A DNA stretch of 64,000 nt from Bradyrhizobium canariense (lineage in GTDB: Bacteria > Pseudomonadota > Alphaproteobacteria > Rhizobiales > Xanthobacteraceae): positions 248,001 to 312,000 of the forward strand of contig NZ_JAFCKJ010000008.1 in the NCBI RefSeq assembly GCF_018130465.1, in the 5' to 3' direction. How positions within the stretch are numbered: the stretch's first letter is position 1; each line of letters opens with the position of its first letter. Below the pieces are notes generated by a model. That model saw only the letters and a list, made by a program, of their open reading frames with translations. It ran no database searches and was not told the DNA's origin. This document shows, in pieces, positions 6,848 to 16,431 of the stretch. The translations under genes and the position numbers were made by a program.

Positions 6848-8415
6848 TGCGCCTGCTCGCCGCGCTTGCGACGCTGCTCCTGTTTGTCGGCTTCGCGACC
6901 GGCGCCTCGGCGCACGCGACACTCGTCGCGGTCGAGCCGCCGAGCGGCAGCATGCTCGCGAGCGCGCCGAAGGTGGTGGAGCTCCGCTTCAACGAGGCGG
7001 TCACGCCGGGCGCGATCCAATTGATCGACGGCGCGGGCAGGGCGCGGGATGATGTGCGCGTCAACACATCGGGCGAGACCATCTCGGTCGCGATGCCGGC
7101 GGACATGCCGCAGGGCACGGCGGTCGTCAGCTATCGCGTGATCTCGCAGGACGGCCATCCCGTCGCGGGATCGGTGATCTTCTCGATCGGCATGCCGACG
7201 GGGACGCAACCTCCCGCAAACGCAAACGCGGATAGCGGATTGAACGTGCTGATCTGGCTGGCGCGGGTCGGTCTCTATCTTGGCCTGTTCGTCGGCGTCG
7301 GCGGCGTGTTCTTTGCGCGCTGGGTTGCGTGGTCGATGACCGGCATAGCCGTTCCGCGCGTGGCGCTCGCCATCGGCCTCCCGAGCGCGGTGGTGTCCCT
7401 TGGTGTGTTGGGGCTTGATCTCCTCGGGCTACCGCTATCGGCTCTCGCGACGGTTGCTCCCTGGAAAGTCGCATCTGGGACTAGTGCGGGCCCAGCCTTG
7501 CTCGTGGACATCGCTGCAATGCTGTTCGCGCTGCTGGCGCTAAGCAACACGTGGTGTGCGCGCGCTCTGGCAATCATTGCCTTTGTCGGCGTCGGCTTGT
7601 CGCTGGCCATGACCGGGCACGCCGCTACGGCACCGCCCGAACTGCTGACCCGGCCGGCAATCTTTCTCCATGGTCTCGGTGTCGCCTTCTGGATTGGGGC
7701 GCTCGCGCCGCTGGTCGCCCTGTTGTCGAAGTCGCCAGCCGCGGCATTGCCTGTCTTGAATCGCTTCTCCCGCATCGCCGCGCCGGTCGTTGGCGTTCTT
7801 GCATTGACCGGCCTCGCACTCGCCATCGTCCAGCTTGAAAAGCCGTCTGCATTGGTCGAGACCCGCTACGGACTCATTCTCTCGATCAAGCTCGCGCTGG
7901 TCCTCGTGCTGCTGGCGCTTGCCGGGCTCAACCGCTTTCGCCTGACCCCAGCGCTCGCGGGGGATCGCAAGGCCGCGCCGGCCCTGAAGCGCTCGATTTT
8001 GCTCGAATGCGCCATCGCGTTCGGCATCTTCGCCGTCGTCGCCGGCTGGCGCTTCACGCCACCGCCGCGAACGATTATTCCGGAGACGCCGCTGGCGATC
8101 CACATCCATACCGACAAGGCGATGTTCCAGGTCCTGGTCTCGCCGGGTAAGGCGGGTATCGACGATTTCGTGCTGCAGCTCATGACTGGCGAGGGGGCGG
8201 TGCTCGTGGCCAAGGAGGTGACGTTGACGCTGAGCCTGCCCGAACGCGGCATTGAGCCGATGGAGCGGAACGCCTCGCTCGGGCCGGACAGCTACTGGCA
8301 CGTGCGCAAGGTCGAGCTACCCTTTGCCGGCCGCTGGCATGTGCGGATCGACGCGCTGGTGACCGATTTCGAGAAGATCACGCTGGAGGACGAGCTCGAG
8401 GTGGCGGCGCCCTGA
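6847..8415 (+). CDS. pcuE: CopC-CopD fusion copper importer (YcnJ/PcuE type)
   Basis: A 522-residue fusion. After a signal peptide the CopC domain begins with His23 (HATLVAVEPP) and contains the DGHPVAGS ligand region, covering residues 23 to about 120. An integral-membrane CopD domain follows, with about eight hydrophobic segments including a GHAATAPPELL loop. A roughly 110-residue periplasmic C-terminal domain ends the chain. CopC captures copper and CopD moves it across the inner membrane. It is the last gene of the operon, coupled by TGATG to the YcnI gene. The match to YcnJ/PcuE architecture is strong. Confidence 0.87.
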   Translation: MRLLAALATLLLFVGFATGASAHATLVAVEPPSGSMLASAPKVVELRFNEAVTPGAIQLIDGAGRARDDVRVNTSGETISVAMPADMPQGTAVVSYRVISQDGHPVAGSVIFSIGMPTGTQPPANANADSGLNVLIWLARVGLYLGLFVGVGGVFFARWVAWSMTGIAVPRVALAIGLPSAVVSLGVLGLDLLGLPLSALATVAPWKVASGTSAGPALLVDIAAMLFALLALSNTWCARALAIIAFVGVGLSLAMTGHAATAPPELLTRPAIFLHGLGVAFWIGALAPLVALLSKSPAAALPVLNRFSRIAAPVVGVLALTGLALAIVQLEKPSALVETRYGLILSIKLALVLVLLALAGLNRFRLTPALAGDRKAAPALKRSILLECAIAFGIFAVVAGWRFTPPPRTIIPETPLAIHIHTDKAMFQVLVSPGKAGIDDFVLQLMTGEGAVLVAKEVTLTLSLPERGIEPMERNASLGPDSYWHVRKVELPFAGRWHVRIDALVTDFEKITLEDELEVAAP

Positions 8416-8473
8416 ACCCGGCTCTCCGGCACATCACGTTGAACCTGAAGTCGACGGAAAAATGACAGGAATT

Positions 8474-8494
8474 CCGCTGTGTTAGCGGCTTTTC
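8474..8494 (+). terminator. weak terminator after the copper operon
   Basis: CCGCT and AGCGG pair around a 5-nt loop and are followed by CTTTTCC. The stem is short, so it may be a weak stop between the copper operon and proS. Confidence 0.3.
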
Positions 8495-8568
8495 CTCATT
8501 CCCGGTCTTGTGTTTTGGCTCCCAATCCGGTTTCACTGCAAGCCGTCACTGATTCCTCGAGTATTGCC

Positions 8569-9888
8569 ATGCGGTTGTCGCGGTTCTTTCTGCCCATCCT
8601 GAAGGAAAATCCGAAAGAGGCCGAGATCGTCTCGCATCGGCTGATGCTGCGCGCCGGCATGATCCGGCAGGAGGCCGCCGGCATCTATGCCTGGCTGCCG
8701 CTCGGCTTCCGCGTCTTGAAGAAGATCGAGCAGATCGTGCGTGAGGAGCAGGACCGCTCCGGCGCGCTGGAGCTGTTGATGCCGACGCTCCAGCTTGCCG
8801 ACCTCTGGCGCGAGAGCGGCCGCTACGATGCCTATGGCCCCGAGATGCTGCGCATCGCCGACCGCCACAAGCGCGAGCTACTGTATGGGCCGACCAACGA
8901 GGAAATGATCACCGAGATCTTCCGCGCCTACGTGAAGTCCTACAAGAGCCTGCCGCTGAACCTCTATCATATTCAATGGAAATTCCGCGACGAGCAGCGT
9001 CCGCGCTTCGGCGTGATGCGCGGCCGCGAGTTCCTGATGAAGGACGCCTATTCCTTCGACCTCAACGAGGCCGCGGCGCGCGTCGCCTACAACAAGATGT
9101 TCGTCGCCTATTTGCGCACCTTCGCGCGGATGGGGCTGAAGGCGATCCCGATGCGCGCCGAGACCGGCCCGATCGGCGGCGATCTCAGTCACGAGTTCAT
9201 TGTGCTCGCCGACACCGGCGAATCCGGCGTTTTCATCAATCGCGACGTGCTGGACCTGCCGGTGCCGGGCGAGGACGTCGATTATGAGAGCGATTTGACG
9301 CCGATCATCAAGCAATGGACCTCGGTCTATGCGGCGACGGAAGACGTTCACGACGCCGCGCGCTTCGAGCAGGAAGTGCCCGCGGACAAGCGGGTGAACA
9401 CCCGCGGTATCGAGGTCGGGCAGATCTTCTATTTCGGCACGAAGTATTCCGACGCGATGAAGGCGCTGGTGGCGGGCCCCGACGGGGTCGACGTGCCGAT
9501 CCACGGCGGCTCCTACGGCGTCGGCGTCTCGCGCCTGCTCGGTGCCATCATCGAGGCCTGCCATGACGATGCCGGCATCAAATGGCCGGAGGCGGTGGCC
9601 CCGTTCCGCGCGGTGGTGCTCAACCTCAAGCAGGGCGATGCCGCGGTCGACGCGGCCTGCGAGAAGCTCTATGCGGAGCTCACCGCCAAGGGCGTGGACG
9701 TGCTCTACGACGACACCGACCAGCGCGCTGGCGCCAAATTCGCTGCCGCCGACCTGATCGGCATCCCCTGGCAGATCATGATCGGCCCGAAGGGCCTCGC
9801 CGACGGCAAGATCGAGCTCAAGCGGCGCGCCGACGGCTCGCGCGAGAATCTGTCGCCTGCGGACGTGGTTGCTCGGCTGGTCGGCTGA
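8569..9888 (+). CDS. proS: prolyl-tRNA synthetase
   Basis: A 439-residue class II synthetase that charges tRNA-Pro with proline in the cytoplasm. The catalytic core carries [38 protein letters not shown] (motif 2 region) and [15 protein letters not shown] (motif 3). The C-terminal anticodon-binding domain contains [12 protein letters not shown]. It is the short alphaproteobacterial form without the large editing insertion. The start at ATG 8569 ([17 protein letters not shown]) is the natural N-terminus of the family; the in-frame upstream extension does not look like protein. lolC and lolD follow. Confidence 0.93.
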   Translation: MRLSRFFLPILKENPKEAEIVSHRLMLRAGMIRQEAAGIYAWLPLGFRVLKKIEQIVREEQDRSGALELLMPTLQLADLWRESGRYDAYGPEMLRIADRHKRELLYGPTNEEMITEIFRAYVKSYKSLPLNLYHIQWKFRDEQRPRFGVMRGREFLMKDAYSFDLNEAAARVAYNKMFVAYLRTFARMGLKAIPMRAETGPIGGDLSHEFIVLADTGESGVFINRDVLDLPVPGEDVDYESDLTPIIKQWTSVYAATEDVHDAARFEQEVPADKRVNTRGIEVGQIFYFGTKYSDAMKALVAGPDGVDVPIHGGSYGVGVSRLLGAIIEACHDDAGIKWPEAVAPFRAVVLNLKQGDAAVDAACEKLYAELTAKGVDVLYDDTDQRAGAKFAAADLIGIPWQIMIGPKGLADGKIELKRRADGSRENLSPADVVARLVG

Positions 9889-9960
9889 ATAGTGTTCATC
9901 GCGCGATAATGGGCCGGCAATCCGGCCACAATTGACCCCGAATCATGGGATTATCAAGCG

Positions 9961-11241
9961 ATGGATGAAACCATGACCGAGACCAAGCCAACCGCGCCTT
10001 TTGCGCCCTTCGAGTGGATGCTGTCGGCGCGCTATCTGCGCGCGCGCCGCAAGGAGGGATTCATCTCGGTCATCGCCGGGTTCTCGTTCCTCGGCATCAT
10101 GCTGGGCGTGGCGACGCTGATCATCGTCATGGCTGTCATGAACGGCTTCCGCAAGGAGCTGCTCGACAAGATACTCGGGCTCAACGGCCACATCCTGGTC
10201 CAGCCGCTGGAATCGCCGCTGACCGACTGGAAGGACGTCGCCGACCGCCTCAGCCAGGTCCAGGGCATCCGGCTCGCAGCTCCCGTGGTGGACGGCCAGG
10301 CGCTGGCGTCATCGCCGTGGAACGCTTCCGGTGTCCTGGTGCGCGGCATCCGCTCCGACGACCTCAACAACCTCACCTCGATCGCCAAGAACATCAAGCA
10401 GGGCTCGCTCGAGGGCTTTGACGACGGGCAGGGGGTCGCGATCGGGCGGCGCCTCGCTGACCAGCTGTCGCTGCACGCCGGCGACAGCATCACGCTGGTG
10501 GCGCCGAAAGGCGCAGTCACGCCGATGGGCACGACGCCGCGCATCAAGCCGTACAAGATCGCGGCGGTGTTCGAGATCGGCATGTCCGAGTATGATCTCG
10601 GCTTCGTGTTCATGCCGCTCGCGGAGGCGCAGGCCTATTTCAACCGCAGCAACGACGTCACCTCGATCGAGGTCTTCACCACCAATCCGGATCAGATCGT
10701 CGCGTTCCGTCAGGCGGTGACGGAGGCGGCGGGCCGGCCGGTGTTCCTGGTGGACTGGCGCCAGCGCAACTCGACCTTCTTCAACGCGCTCCAGGTCGAG
10801 CGCAACGTGATGTTCCTGATCCTCACCATGATCGTGCTGGTCGCTGCGCTCAACATCGTTTCCGGCCTGATCATGCTGGTGAAGGACAAGGGCAGCGACA
10901 TCGCGATCCTGCGCACGATGGGGGCCTCGCAAGGCTCGATCATGCGCATCTTCCTGATCACGGGCGCCTCGATCGGCGTGGTCGGTACGATGGTCGGCTT
11001 CTTCGTCGGGCTGGTGATCTGCCTCAACATCGAGTCGATCAGGCAATTCCTGTCCTGGCTGACCAGCACCGAGCTGTTTTCGCCGGAGCTCTATTTCCTG
11101 TCGAAGCTGCCCGCCGAGATCGACATCGGCGAGACCTCGGCCGTCGTCATCATGGCGCTGACGCTGTCGTTCCTGGCGACGCTGTATCCGTCCTGGCGCG
11201 CCGCACGCCTCGATCCCGTCGAAGCGCTGCGGTACGAGTGA
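9961..11241 (+). CDS. lolC: LolC/LolE-type lipoprotein-releasing permease
   Basis: A 426-residue inner-membrane subunit of the Lol ABC exporter that extracts lipoproteins for delivery to LolA. It has one N-terminal transmembrane helix (about 35-65), a large periplasmic domain (about 66-280) and three C-terminal helices in the FtsX/MacB-type region ([23 protein letters not shown], the coupling-helix motif). It ends in the conserved DPVEALRYE. Alphaproteobacteria usually have one LolC/E-like subunit, so C versus E cannot be decided. lolD follows after 7 nt. Confidence 0.9.
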   Translation: MDETMTETKPTAPFAPFEWMLSARYLRARRKEGFISVIAGFSFLGIMLGVATLIIVMAVMNGFRKELLDKILGLNGHILVQPLESPLTDWKDVADRLSQVQGIRLAAPVVDGQALASSPWNASGVLVRGIRSDDLNNLTSIAKNIKQGSLEGFDDGQGVAIGRRLADQLSLHAGDSITLVAPKGAVTPMGTTPRIKPYKIAAVFEIGMSEYDLGFVFMPLAEAQAYFNRSNDVTSIEVFTTNPDQIVAFRQAVTEAAGRPVFLVDWRQRNSTFFNALQVERNVMFLILTMIVLVAALNIVSGLIMLVKDKGSDIAILRTMGASQGSIMRIFLITGASIGVVGTMVGFFVGLVICLNIESIRQFLSWLTSTELFSPELYFLSKLPAEIDIGETSAVVIMALTLSFLATLYPSWRAARLDPVEALRYE

Positions 11242-11248
11242 GGGGCTG

Positions 11249-11950
11249 ATGGAGCAGCAGGGGGCGGAAGATGTACCGGTCATTTATCTCCACGAGATAA
11301 AGCGGCAGTACTTGCAGGGCGAGGTGCCGCTGACGATCCTCGACGGCGCCAAGCTGGCGCTGTGGGCGGGCCAGTCCGTCGCGCTGGTGGCGCCATCCGG
11401 TTCGGGCAAGTCGACGCTGCTGCACATTGCGGGGCTGTTGGAAGCGCCCGATTCCGGCGAGGTCTACGTCAATGGCGCGCCGACCTCGCAACTGCCCGAC
11501 ATCGAGCGCACCCAGCTTCGCCGCACCGACATCGGCTTCGTCTACCAGTCCCACCGGCTGCTGCCGGAGTTCTCGGCACTGGAGAACGTGATGATGCCGC
11601 AGATGATCCGCGGCCTCAAGAAGTCCGAGAGCGTCAAGCGCGCCAAGGAGATTCTCGGCTATCTCGGCCTCGGCGAGCGCATCACGCACCGCCCCTCCGA
11701 GCTGTCGGGCGGCGAGCAGCAGCGCGTCGCGATCGCGCGCGCGGTGGCGAATGCACCGCGGGTGCTGTTTGCGGACGAGCCGACCGGCAACCTCGATCCG
11801 CACACCGCGGACCACGTCTTCCAGGCCCTGATGCAGCTCGTCAAGGCGACCAAGGTCTCCATGCTGATCGCGACCCACAACATGGAGCTCGCCGGCCGCA
11901 TGGACCGCCGCGTGTCGTTGTCGAACGGCCAGGTGATCGAGCTCGAATAA
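11249..11950 (+). CDS. lolD: LolD lipoprotein-releasing ATPase
   Basis: A 233-residue ABC ATPase with Walker A (PSGSGKST, about residues 50-57), ABC signature [14 protein letters not shown], Walker [13 protein letters not shown] and switch His in IATHNMEL. It pairs with the preceding permease, 7 nt upstream, to power lipoprotein release from the inner membrane. The MacB/LolD subfamily is supported by the gene pairing and the absence of extra C-terminal domains. Confidence 0.92.
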   Translation: MEQQGAEDVPVIYLHEIKRQYLQGEVPLTILDGAKLALWAGQSVALVAPSGSGKSTLLHIAGLLEAPDSGEVYVNGAPTSQLPDIERTQLRRTDIGFVYQSHRLLPEFSALENVMMPQMIRGLKKSESVKRAKEILGYLGLGERITHRPSELSGGEQQRVAIARAVANAPRVLFADEPTGNLDPHTADHVFQALMQLVKATKVSMLIATHNMELAGRMDRRVSLSNGQVIELE

Positions 11951-11976
11951 AAAACGCGAAAACAACCCCATGCACA

Positions 11977-11998
11977 GTAGCCGGCCTGGGCCGGCTAC
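11977..11998. terminator. stem-loop between convergent lolD and oxidoreductase genes
   Basis: Perfect 9-bp arms GTAGCCGGC and GCCGGCTAC around CTGG lie 26 nt after lolD. There is no T-run on either strand, so it may be a bidirectional pause or mRNA-end structure rather than a classic terminator. Confidence 0.4.
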
Positions 11999-12076
11999 GA
12001 TCGGGGTGACGTCTCCCAGCTATCTGACATATCAGGCAAACCAGACGCGGCGGCGCATCGCTCTAGCGGAGGCCGA

Positions 12077-13165
12077 TTATGGCCGGATCACCGTCAATTT
12101 GAACGGTCCGGCATTGGCGGCGGCATGTTCCACCGCCTCATTGGCGTGGTCGAGGTCGAAGGCGGTGGTCTCGTACTCCTCCAGCCTGAGCAGTCCCGCG
12201 CGCACCAGCCCGATCAGGCGGCCTGCGGCATCCGGCGGATACATCCAGACGCCGTGGATGCTGATGCAGTTGCGCATGATCCAGGGATAGGGCAGCTCAA
12301 GGCCCGCGCCGCCGGCCATGCCGACACCGCCCATCAGCACGACGCGGCCATAGGAGCGCACCGTCATGATCGCCGCGCGCACCACATTTGGGCTCACCGA
12401 GGGCGGCATGATGTCGAACACGCAGTCGATCGGCCCGGGCGCCGCGCGCTTCATCGCTTCGCGATCGTCGTCCTCGTTGCCGGTGAGCTTGACCGGCTTC
12501 ACGCGGCTGCCGAAGCGGCGGACGAGGTCGGCGAGGATCTTTTCGTTGCGGCCGGGCGTCACCACGCAGGCCGCACCCATCGCCAGCGCAACCGACACCG
12601 CCGCGCTACCAAAGTTGCCGGTGGCTCCGCTCACCAGCACGGTCTCGCCCGGTTGCAGATCGGCGGCGAGGAAGCCGCCATAGGGCACCAGCAGCGTCCC
12701 CAGCGCGCACCATCGCGTTGCTTCCTCCGACGTGATCTGGCCGAGACGTTTGACGTTTTCCGTCGGCACCCGCATCTGCTCGGCGAACGAGCCGTGGCGA
12801 AAATGCTTTTGCAGGCGCATGCCGCCCGCACCGGCGGCGGTGAGTCCTTGCAGGGCGATGTCGGGCGCAACGGCGTCGTCGCGCGAACGCACTGTCGGGT
12901 CGCAGAACACCCAGTCGCCGATCGCAAGCTTGGTCGCGTCCGGGCCGATCGCACGCACCCGGCCGATGCCGCCGGGGCCCGGGATGATCGGCAAATCGAG
13001 TGCATAGTTGCGCATCCCGCTGAAGACCTCGTTCATGTAGGACAGCACGCGCGTGGCGACGATTTCGACGATGACCTCGCCGGTGCCGAGCACCGGTTCG
13101 GGGGCATTCTCGATCACCAGCGGCGATCCGAAGGATTTGAGTACGGCGGCTTTCATGGTGGTCAC
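12077..13165 (-). CDS. zinc-type alcohol dehydrogenase-like (MDR) oxidoreductase
   Basis: A 362-residue medium-chain dehydrogenase/reductase. The N-terminal GroES-like half carries PEPVLGTGEVIVEI and GPGGIGRVRAIG. The Rossmann half has GATGNFGSAAVSVALAMGA for NAD(P) binding. The usual catalytic-zinc Cys near residue 40 is not seen (VLSYMNEV), which favours a quinone-oxidoreductase-like, zinc-independent member. Substrate unknown. It is divergent from an HTH regulator across a 99-nt gap with repeats, which suggests local control by that regulator. Confidence 0.8.
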   Translation of the reverse strand: MTTMKAAVLKSFGSPLVIENAPEPVLGTGEVIVEIVATRVLSYMNEVFSGMRNYALDLPIIPGPGGIGRVRAIGPDATKLAIGDWVFCDPTVRSRDDAVAPDIALQGLTAAGAGGMRLQKHFRHGSFAEQMRVPTENVKRLGQITSEEATRWCALGTLLVPYGGFLAADLQPGETVLVSGATGNFGSAAVSVALAMGAACVVTPGRNEKILADLVRRFGSRVKPVKLTGNEDDDREAMKRAAPGPIDCVFDIMPPSVSPNVVRAAIMTVRSYGRVVLMGGVGMAGGAGLELPYPWIMRNCISIHGVWMYPPDAAGRLIGLVRAGLLRLEEYETTAFDLDHANEAVEHAAANAGPFKLTVIRP

Positions 13166-13200
13166 CTCATGTTCGGGTGAAGCCCATATGCGCCGCCTTT

Positions 13201-13242
13201 CCAGGCCCGAGAAGGCCTGGTATTATCCTAGTATTGCCTAGG
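13201..13242. promoter_or_regulatory. operator-like repeats between divergent MDR and HTH genes
   Basis: A perfect inverted repeat, CCAGGCC and GGCCTGG around 6 nt (13201-13220), is followed by two 11-bp direct repeats, TATTATCCTAG (13221-13231) and TATTGCCTAGG (13232-13242). They fill the short space between the two divergent start codons, the normal place for a shared operator. Confidence 0.45.
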
Positions 13243-13264
13243 CCCTCCATCGAGGCACGTCACC

Positions 13265-14062
13265 ATGGCCGATCCCCGTCGCATCGAATTCGGCGACTTC
13301 CTCAGGTCCCGCCGCGAAAAGCTGTCACCGAAGACCGTCGGGCTGCCCGCCGGCCGCCGGCGCCGCACCGCGGGCCTGCGCCGCGAGGAGGTCGCCCAGC
13401 TCGCCGGCATCGGCGTGGACTGGTACATCCGCCTCGAGCAGGGCCGCACCGTCAGCCCGTCGGTGACCACCGTCGATGCGCTGGCGCGTGCACTGCGTCT
13501 CAGCAAGACCGAGCACGCCCATCTCAAGGCGCTGGCACGCGACGGCGACAAGCGCGCGTTTACGCGCGAAATCGTGCCGCCGCCGATACGGCGCCTGGTC
13601 GAGAGCCTGCCGCATCCGGCCTACATCACCGGGCGGCGCTGGGACGTGCTGGCCTGGAACGCCGCCGCCGAGGAGGTCTTCGCATTTGGCCGGTTGCCCG
13701 AGGAGGATCGCAACACGCTGCTCTTGATGATGACCAACAAGCGCACGCGAAAATCCTACGGCGCGGGCTGGGCCGATGTGGCCAAGCGCATGGTCGCGAT
13801 GTTCCGCACCACCCACGACGTCTGGGCCGGCGATCCTGCCTTCACGGAATTGCTGACGCGGCTGCGCCAGGGCAGTCCGGAATTCGTCAAATGGTGGGAA
13901 GCGCACGAGATCCGCAGCACCGCCGCGGGCCTCAAGATCATGAACCATCCGATCAAGGGTGTGCTCCGGTTCGAGCACACGAGCTTCCAGGCCAACGACG
14001 ATCCCGCGCTGAAGCTTGTGATCTACACGCCGGTGCAGGATGTCGCCTCGCCCGTGATTTAA
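13265..14062 (+). CDS. XRE/MmyB-type helix-turn-helix regulator
   Basis: A 265-residue transcription regulator. The N-terminal HTH (about 35-90) contains LRREEVAQLAGIGVDWYIRL and EQGRTVSPS. The C-terminal MmyB-like ligand domain (about 110-260) shows the typical RRWDVLAWNAAAE and HEIRSTAAGLK. Members commonly regulate a divergent oxidoreductase gene, as arranged here. Predicted target: the MDR gene and itself, through the repeats at 13201-13242. The ligand cannot be told from sequence. Confidence 0.85.
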   Translation: MADPRRIEFGDFLRSRREKLSPKTVGLPAGRRRRTAGLRREEVAQLAGIGVDWYIRLEQGRTVSPSVTTVDALARALRLSKTEHAHLKALARDGDKRAFTREIVPPPIRRLVESLPHPAYITGRRWDVLAWNAAAEEVFAFGRLPEEDRNTLLLMMTNKRTRKSYGAGWADVAKRMVAMFRTTHDVWAGDPAFTELLTRLRQGSPEFVKWWEAHEIRSTAAGLKIMNHPIKGVLRFEHTSFQANDDPALKLVIYTPVQDVASPVI

Positions 14063-14180
14063 CTTTGGCTGACACGAATCTGACATGACGACAATTCCGC
14101 GTGTGCGGCGCCCGCGATACTCTTGTAAATTGAGAGCGGGCGGGTAGGGTGAGTTGGCTCTGTATTGCGAGGACGTCGTC

Positions 14181-14693
14181 ATGAGGTCTTTGTCTCGCCT
14201 GGCTCTTGCCTGCTCCTGCGTTGCGCTGTTGACGTGCGGCCCAGGCGGCATAGCCGCCTCGCAAGCTGCGACGTCGGCGACCAGTTCTTCCACGACGCTT
14301 CCCGCCGTCACGGTGGACGCACCGAGCCAGACACCGAGGCGCAGCAAGCCGATCCGGCACCCAGCTGTTGCCCGCAGGGCCGTGCCGCGCCAGTCATCGC
14401 CGACCACTGAAACGTCGCTGACCGCAACATTGGCGGCGCCGACGTCGGTCATGACCAAGCTCGCAAAGCTCGAAAGCATCTCCGGCAGTTGTGTCGACGG
14501 TTGCCAGACGAGCTTCAGGACCGGCAATGCGCCCTGGCGCGGATGCTCGTCTTCCGGCTGGCCCGCGTTGTCGTCAACGTGCAGGAACATCTACCATTTC
14601 AAGACCTACGCCGAGTGCACGGGCACCGGAATGTTGCTGGGCTGGCAAAGCCGCGAAATCACCTGGTACTGCACCAGCCTGGCGCTGAAGTAA
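14181..14693 (+). CDS. cysteine-rich exported protein of unknown function
   Basis: A 170-residue protein from ATG 14181; an in-frame GTG-type start at 14154 is less likely because the signal peptide begins at MRSLSRLALACS. A Ser/Thr-rich segment holds LPAVTVDAP, almost the same as the N-terminal segment of the TonB receptor at 1616. A basic Pro/Arg-rich linker follows. The last 70 residues contain seven Cys (for example SGSCVDGC) and several Trp, suggesting a disulfide-bonded domain. I do not recognise a family. It stands alone between the HTH regulator and a minus-strand ClpP-like gene. Confidence 0.55.
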   Translation: MRSLSRLALACSCVALLTCGPGGIAASQAATSATSSSTTLPAVTVDAPSQTPRRSKPIRHPAVARRAVPRQSSPTTETSLTATLAAPTSVMTKLAKLESISGSCVDGCQTSFRTGNAPWRGCSSSGWPALSSTCRNIYHFKTYAECTGTGMLLGWQSREITWYCTSLALK

Positions 14694-14799
14694 TCCGTGA
14701 CCCAGCTCGCGATTTCCGATGGCTATGCCGGCCAGAGCGTGAGATTGGCGGCGGGCCGAGTCAGCTCTGAAGGTTGATCAACGGGCCTGCCCCTTGCGC

Positions 14800-16101
14800 T
14801 TATGGCGACGGCGCGGCCGAAGGCGTTGCGCTGACGTTCGGCTGGGGGCCGGCTGTGGGGCCCGCCCGCCAAGGAGTCGATTGCCAGGGGACCGCCGGCC
14901 AAGGGCTTTTCGGAGCCGATGCCACCGACGCGCATGCCGCGACAAGCTGTGTCCAAACTGACGTCAGGCCCGTCAAGTCGATGTCGAATTTCGTGATGTC
15001 CGCCTTGTCGTCCGGCATCAGCGTGGTTTCGCGGACATGCAGGGAGCGGGACGCCAGGATCGCCTTGACCATGTCAGGATCGATGCTGCCGCGCCAGACT
15101 TCGTATTTTCCGGCCCGCAGCGCCGACCCTTCGGCCGCCTTGTCCGTGTCGGCGTCCGCCGTCACCAGGATGGTGCTCTTGCCGACGGCTGTCTCGTCGA
15201 TCTCGCCCGCGAATGTCAGCGGCACGCGTTTCCCGCTTTCGCAGGACAGGCGCCATTCCATGGGCCGGAACGAAGCGCCGTTCTCTTTCTTCAGCATCGC
15301 GATCTTGCGGACGAAGGGGCGCGTTTCCTTCTCCAGTTTCCACGCCGTTTCGGCAAGCGAACGGGTGTCGATGCCGAAACGATGGAGCTCGGCTCGCGTC
15401 AGCATGTGCAGGTTTTCGAACTTCACTGTCCGGATCAGATCATCAAGTTCGCGGCTGATCCCCATCGCCGCGATGAACGCAGCACGATCGCGATCGGCCG
15501 TCGCCATCCGGCGCTGTCTGTATTCCGCGACCGCCGCCGGAGCCGGGTGCCCGTGAAAGGCAAGGACCAGCCTGGAGTTATGGACCGCCAGCGCGGCATC
15601 AGGGGCAACCTCGCGCGATGTCGCGCCGAGAAACAGGTAACCGCAAGCCGAGTTGCACATCGCATGGTACGTGGTGAGTTCGGCTTCCACCTCGCCGCCG
15701 GCGTTCTTGATTTTCTGGCACGCGGCGTCCACCTGCGTGCCCGCGGCGCACGCCGTCGCGATGGTCCGGCCAACCCGGGCGATCGCCTTGCGGCTGCGCA
15801 ACAGCCGCCCGATGACATAGGACTGCTCCATGTTTCCGCCGGGTGAATAGAGGTAGATCGGACGCTGCATGTCCTTGACGCCGGCAAGGAAGCGGCGAAT
15901 GCGCGGCGCGGCGTCCTGGTCGATATCGCCCTCGATGGCGATCCAGCGGTCGCAGCCCGGCCCGCACGCGTCAGGTGACCCCTTGGCAAGATAGATCGTC
16001 AGCCTGGACGCAAATCCGGCTTTCTCGGCCGGCGTCCCTTCGGCATGCAATGCGCCGGAGAGCAAGAGCGAGGCTACGAGAGACAAAATCCGAGCGAGCA
16101 T
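14800..16101 (-). CDS. ClpP/crotonase-like periplasmic protein
   Basis: A 433-residue protein with a signal peptide (1-20) and a ClpP-like fold at about 35-200. IYLYSPGGNMEQSYVIGRL forms the oxyanion-type loop, CNSACGYLFLGA places Ser151 where the nucleophile sits, and His174 in AVHNSR is a candidate general base. The C-terminal half (about 215-433) is unassigned and ends in a Pro/Ala-rich tail. This is the predicted periplasmic ClpP-like group common in Bradyrhizobium, with no established substrate. ATG 16101 is chosen because upstream in-frame codons precede the signal peptide. Proteolytic activity is not assured. Confidence 0.65.
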   Translation of the reverse strand: MLARILSLVASLLLSGALHAEGTPAEKAGFASRLTIYLAKGSPDACGPGCDRWIAIEGDIDQDAAPRIRRFLAGVKDMQRPIYLYSPGGNMEQSYVIGRLLRSRKAIARVGRTIATACAAGTQVDAACQKIKNAGGEVEAELTTYHAMCNSACGYLFLGATSREVAPDAALAVHNSRLVLAFHGHPAPAAVAEYRQRRMATADRDRAAFIAAMGISRELDDLIRTVKFENLHMLTRAELHRFGIDTRSLAETAWKLEKETRPFVRKIAMLKKENGASFRPMEWRLSCESGKRVPLTFAGEIDETAVGKSTILVTADADTDKAAEGSALRAGKYEVWRGSIDPDMVKAILASRSLHVRETTLMPDDKADITKFDIDLTGLTSVWTQLVAACASVASAPKSPWPAVPWQSTPWRAGPTAGPQPNVSATPSAAPSP

Positions 16102-16431
16102 GAAGCGATCGACCAGGCGCGGTGAAAAGCCGGAACGGACGCTATACGATGATCGGCGCGGCCACAACTTGCGGTGGCATGTCGGCGCAGCTTTTGTTTC
16201 GCCGACGTCCGCACCGGCGCTCCTGGTCGACATGCCGGTGCAGTGCCTGAGTCTCAGTCGGAGCTTCGAGCGGGAACCTAAATGCCATCATGCGGTTAAA
16301 GCGCAGACAGCTTGCGTCTGCCTGCATCACGCGAAGGTCAGGCGGGCTCACCTCTGGTCGAAGCGAACGGCAGCGGGACGATCAATCCGATTGGCTCCTC
16401 GTGGAGATAGGGAAGTGGCAGGGGAAGACCA
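16102..16431. other. 330-nt intergenic region between divergent genes
   Basis: The gap between the ClpP-like gene (minus) and the histidine kinase gene (plus) has only out-of-frame short reading frames and no credible small protein. The kinase has a good ribosome site, AGGGGAAG, just before ATG 16432. No clear promoter pair or palindrome was seen. Confidence 0.5.
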
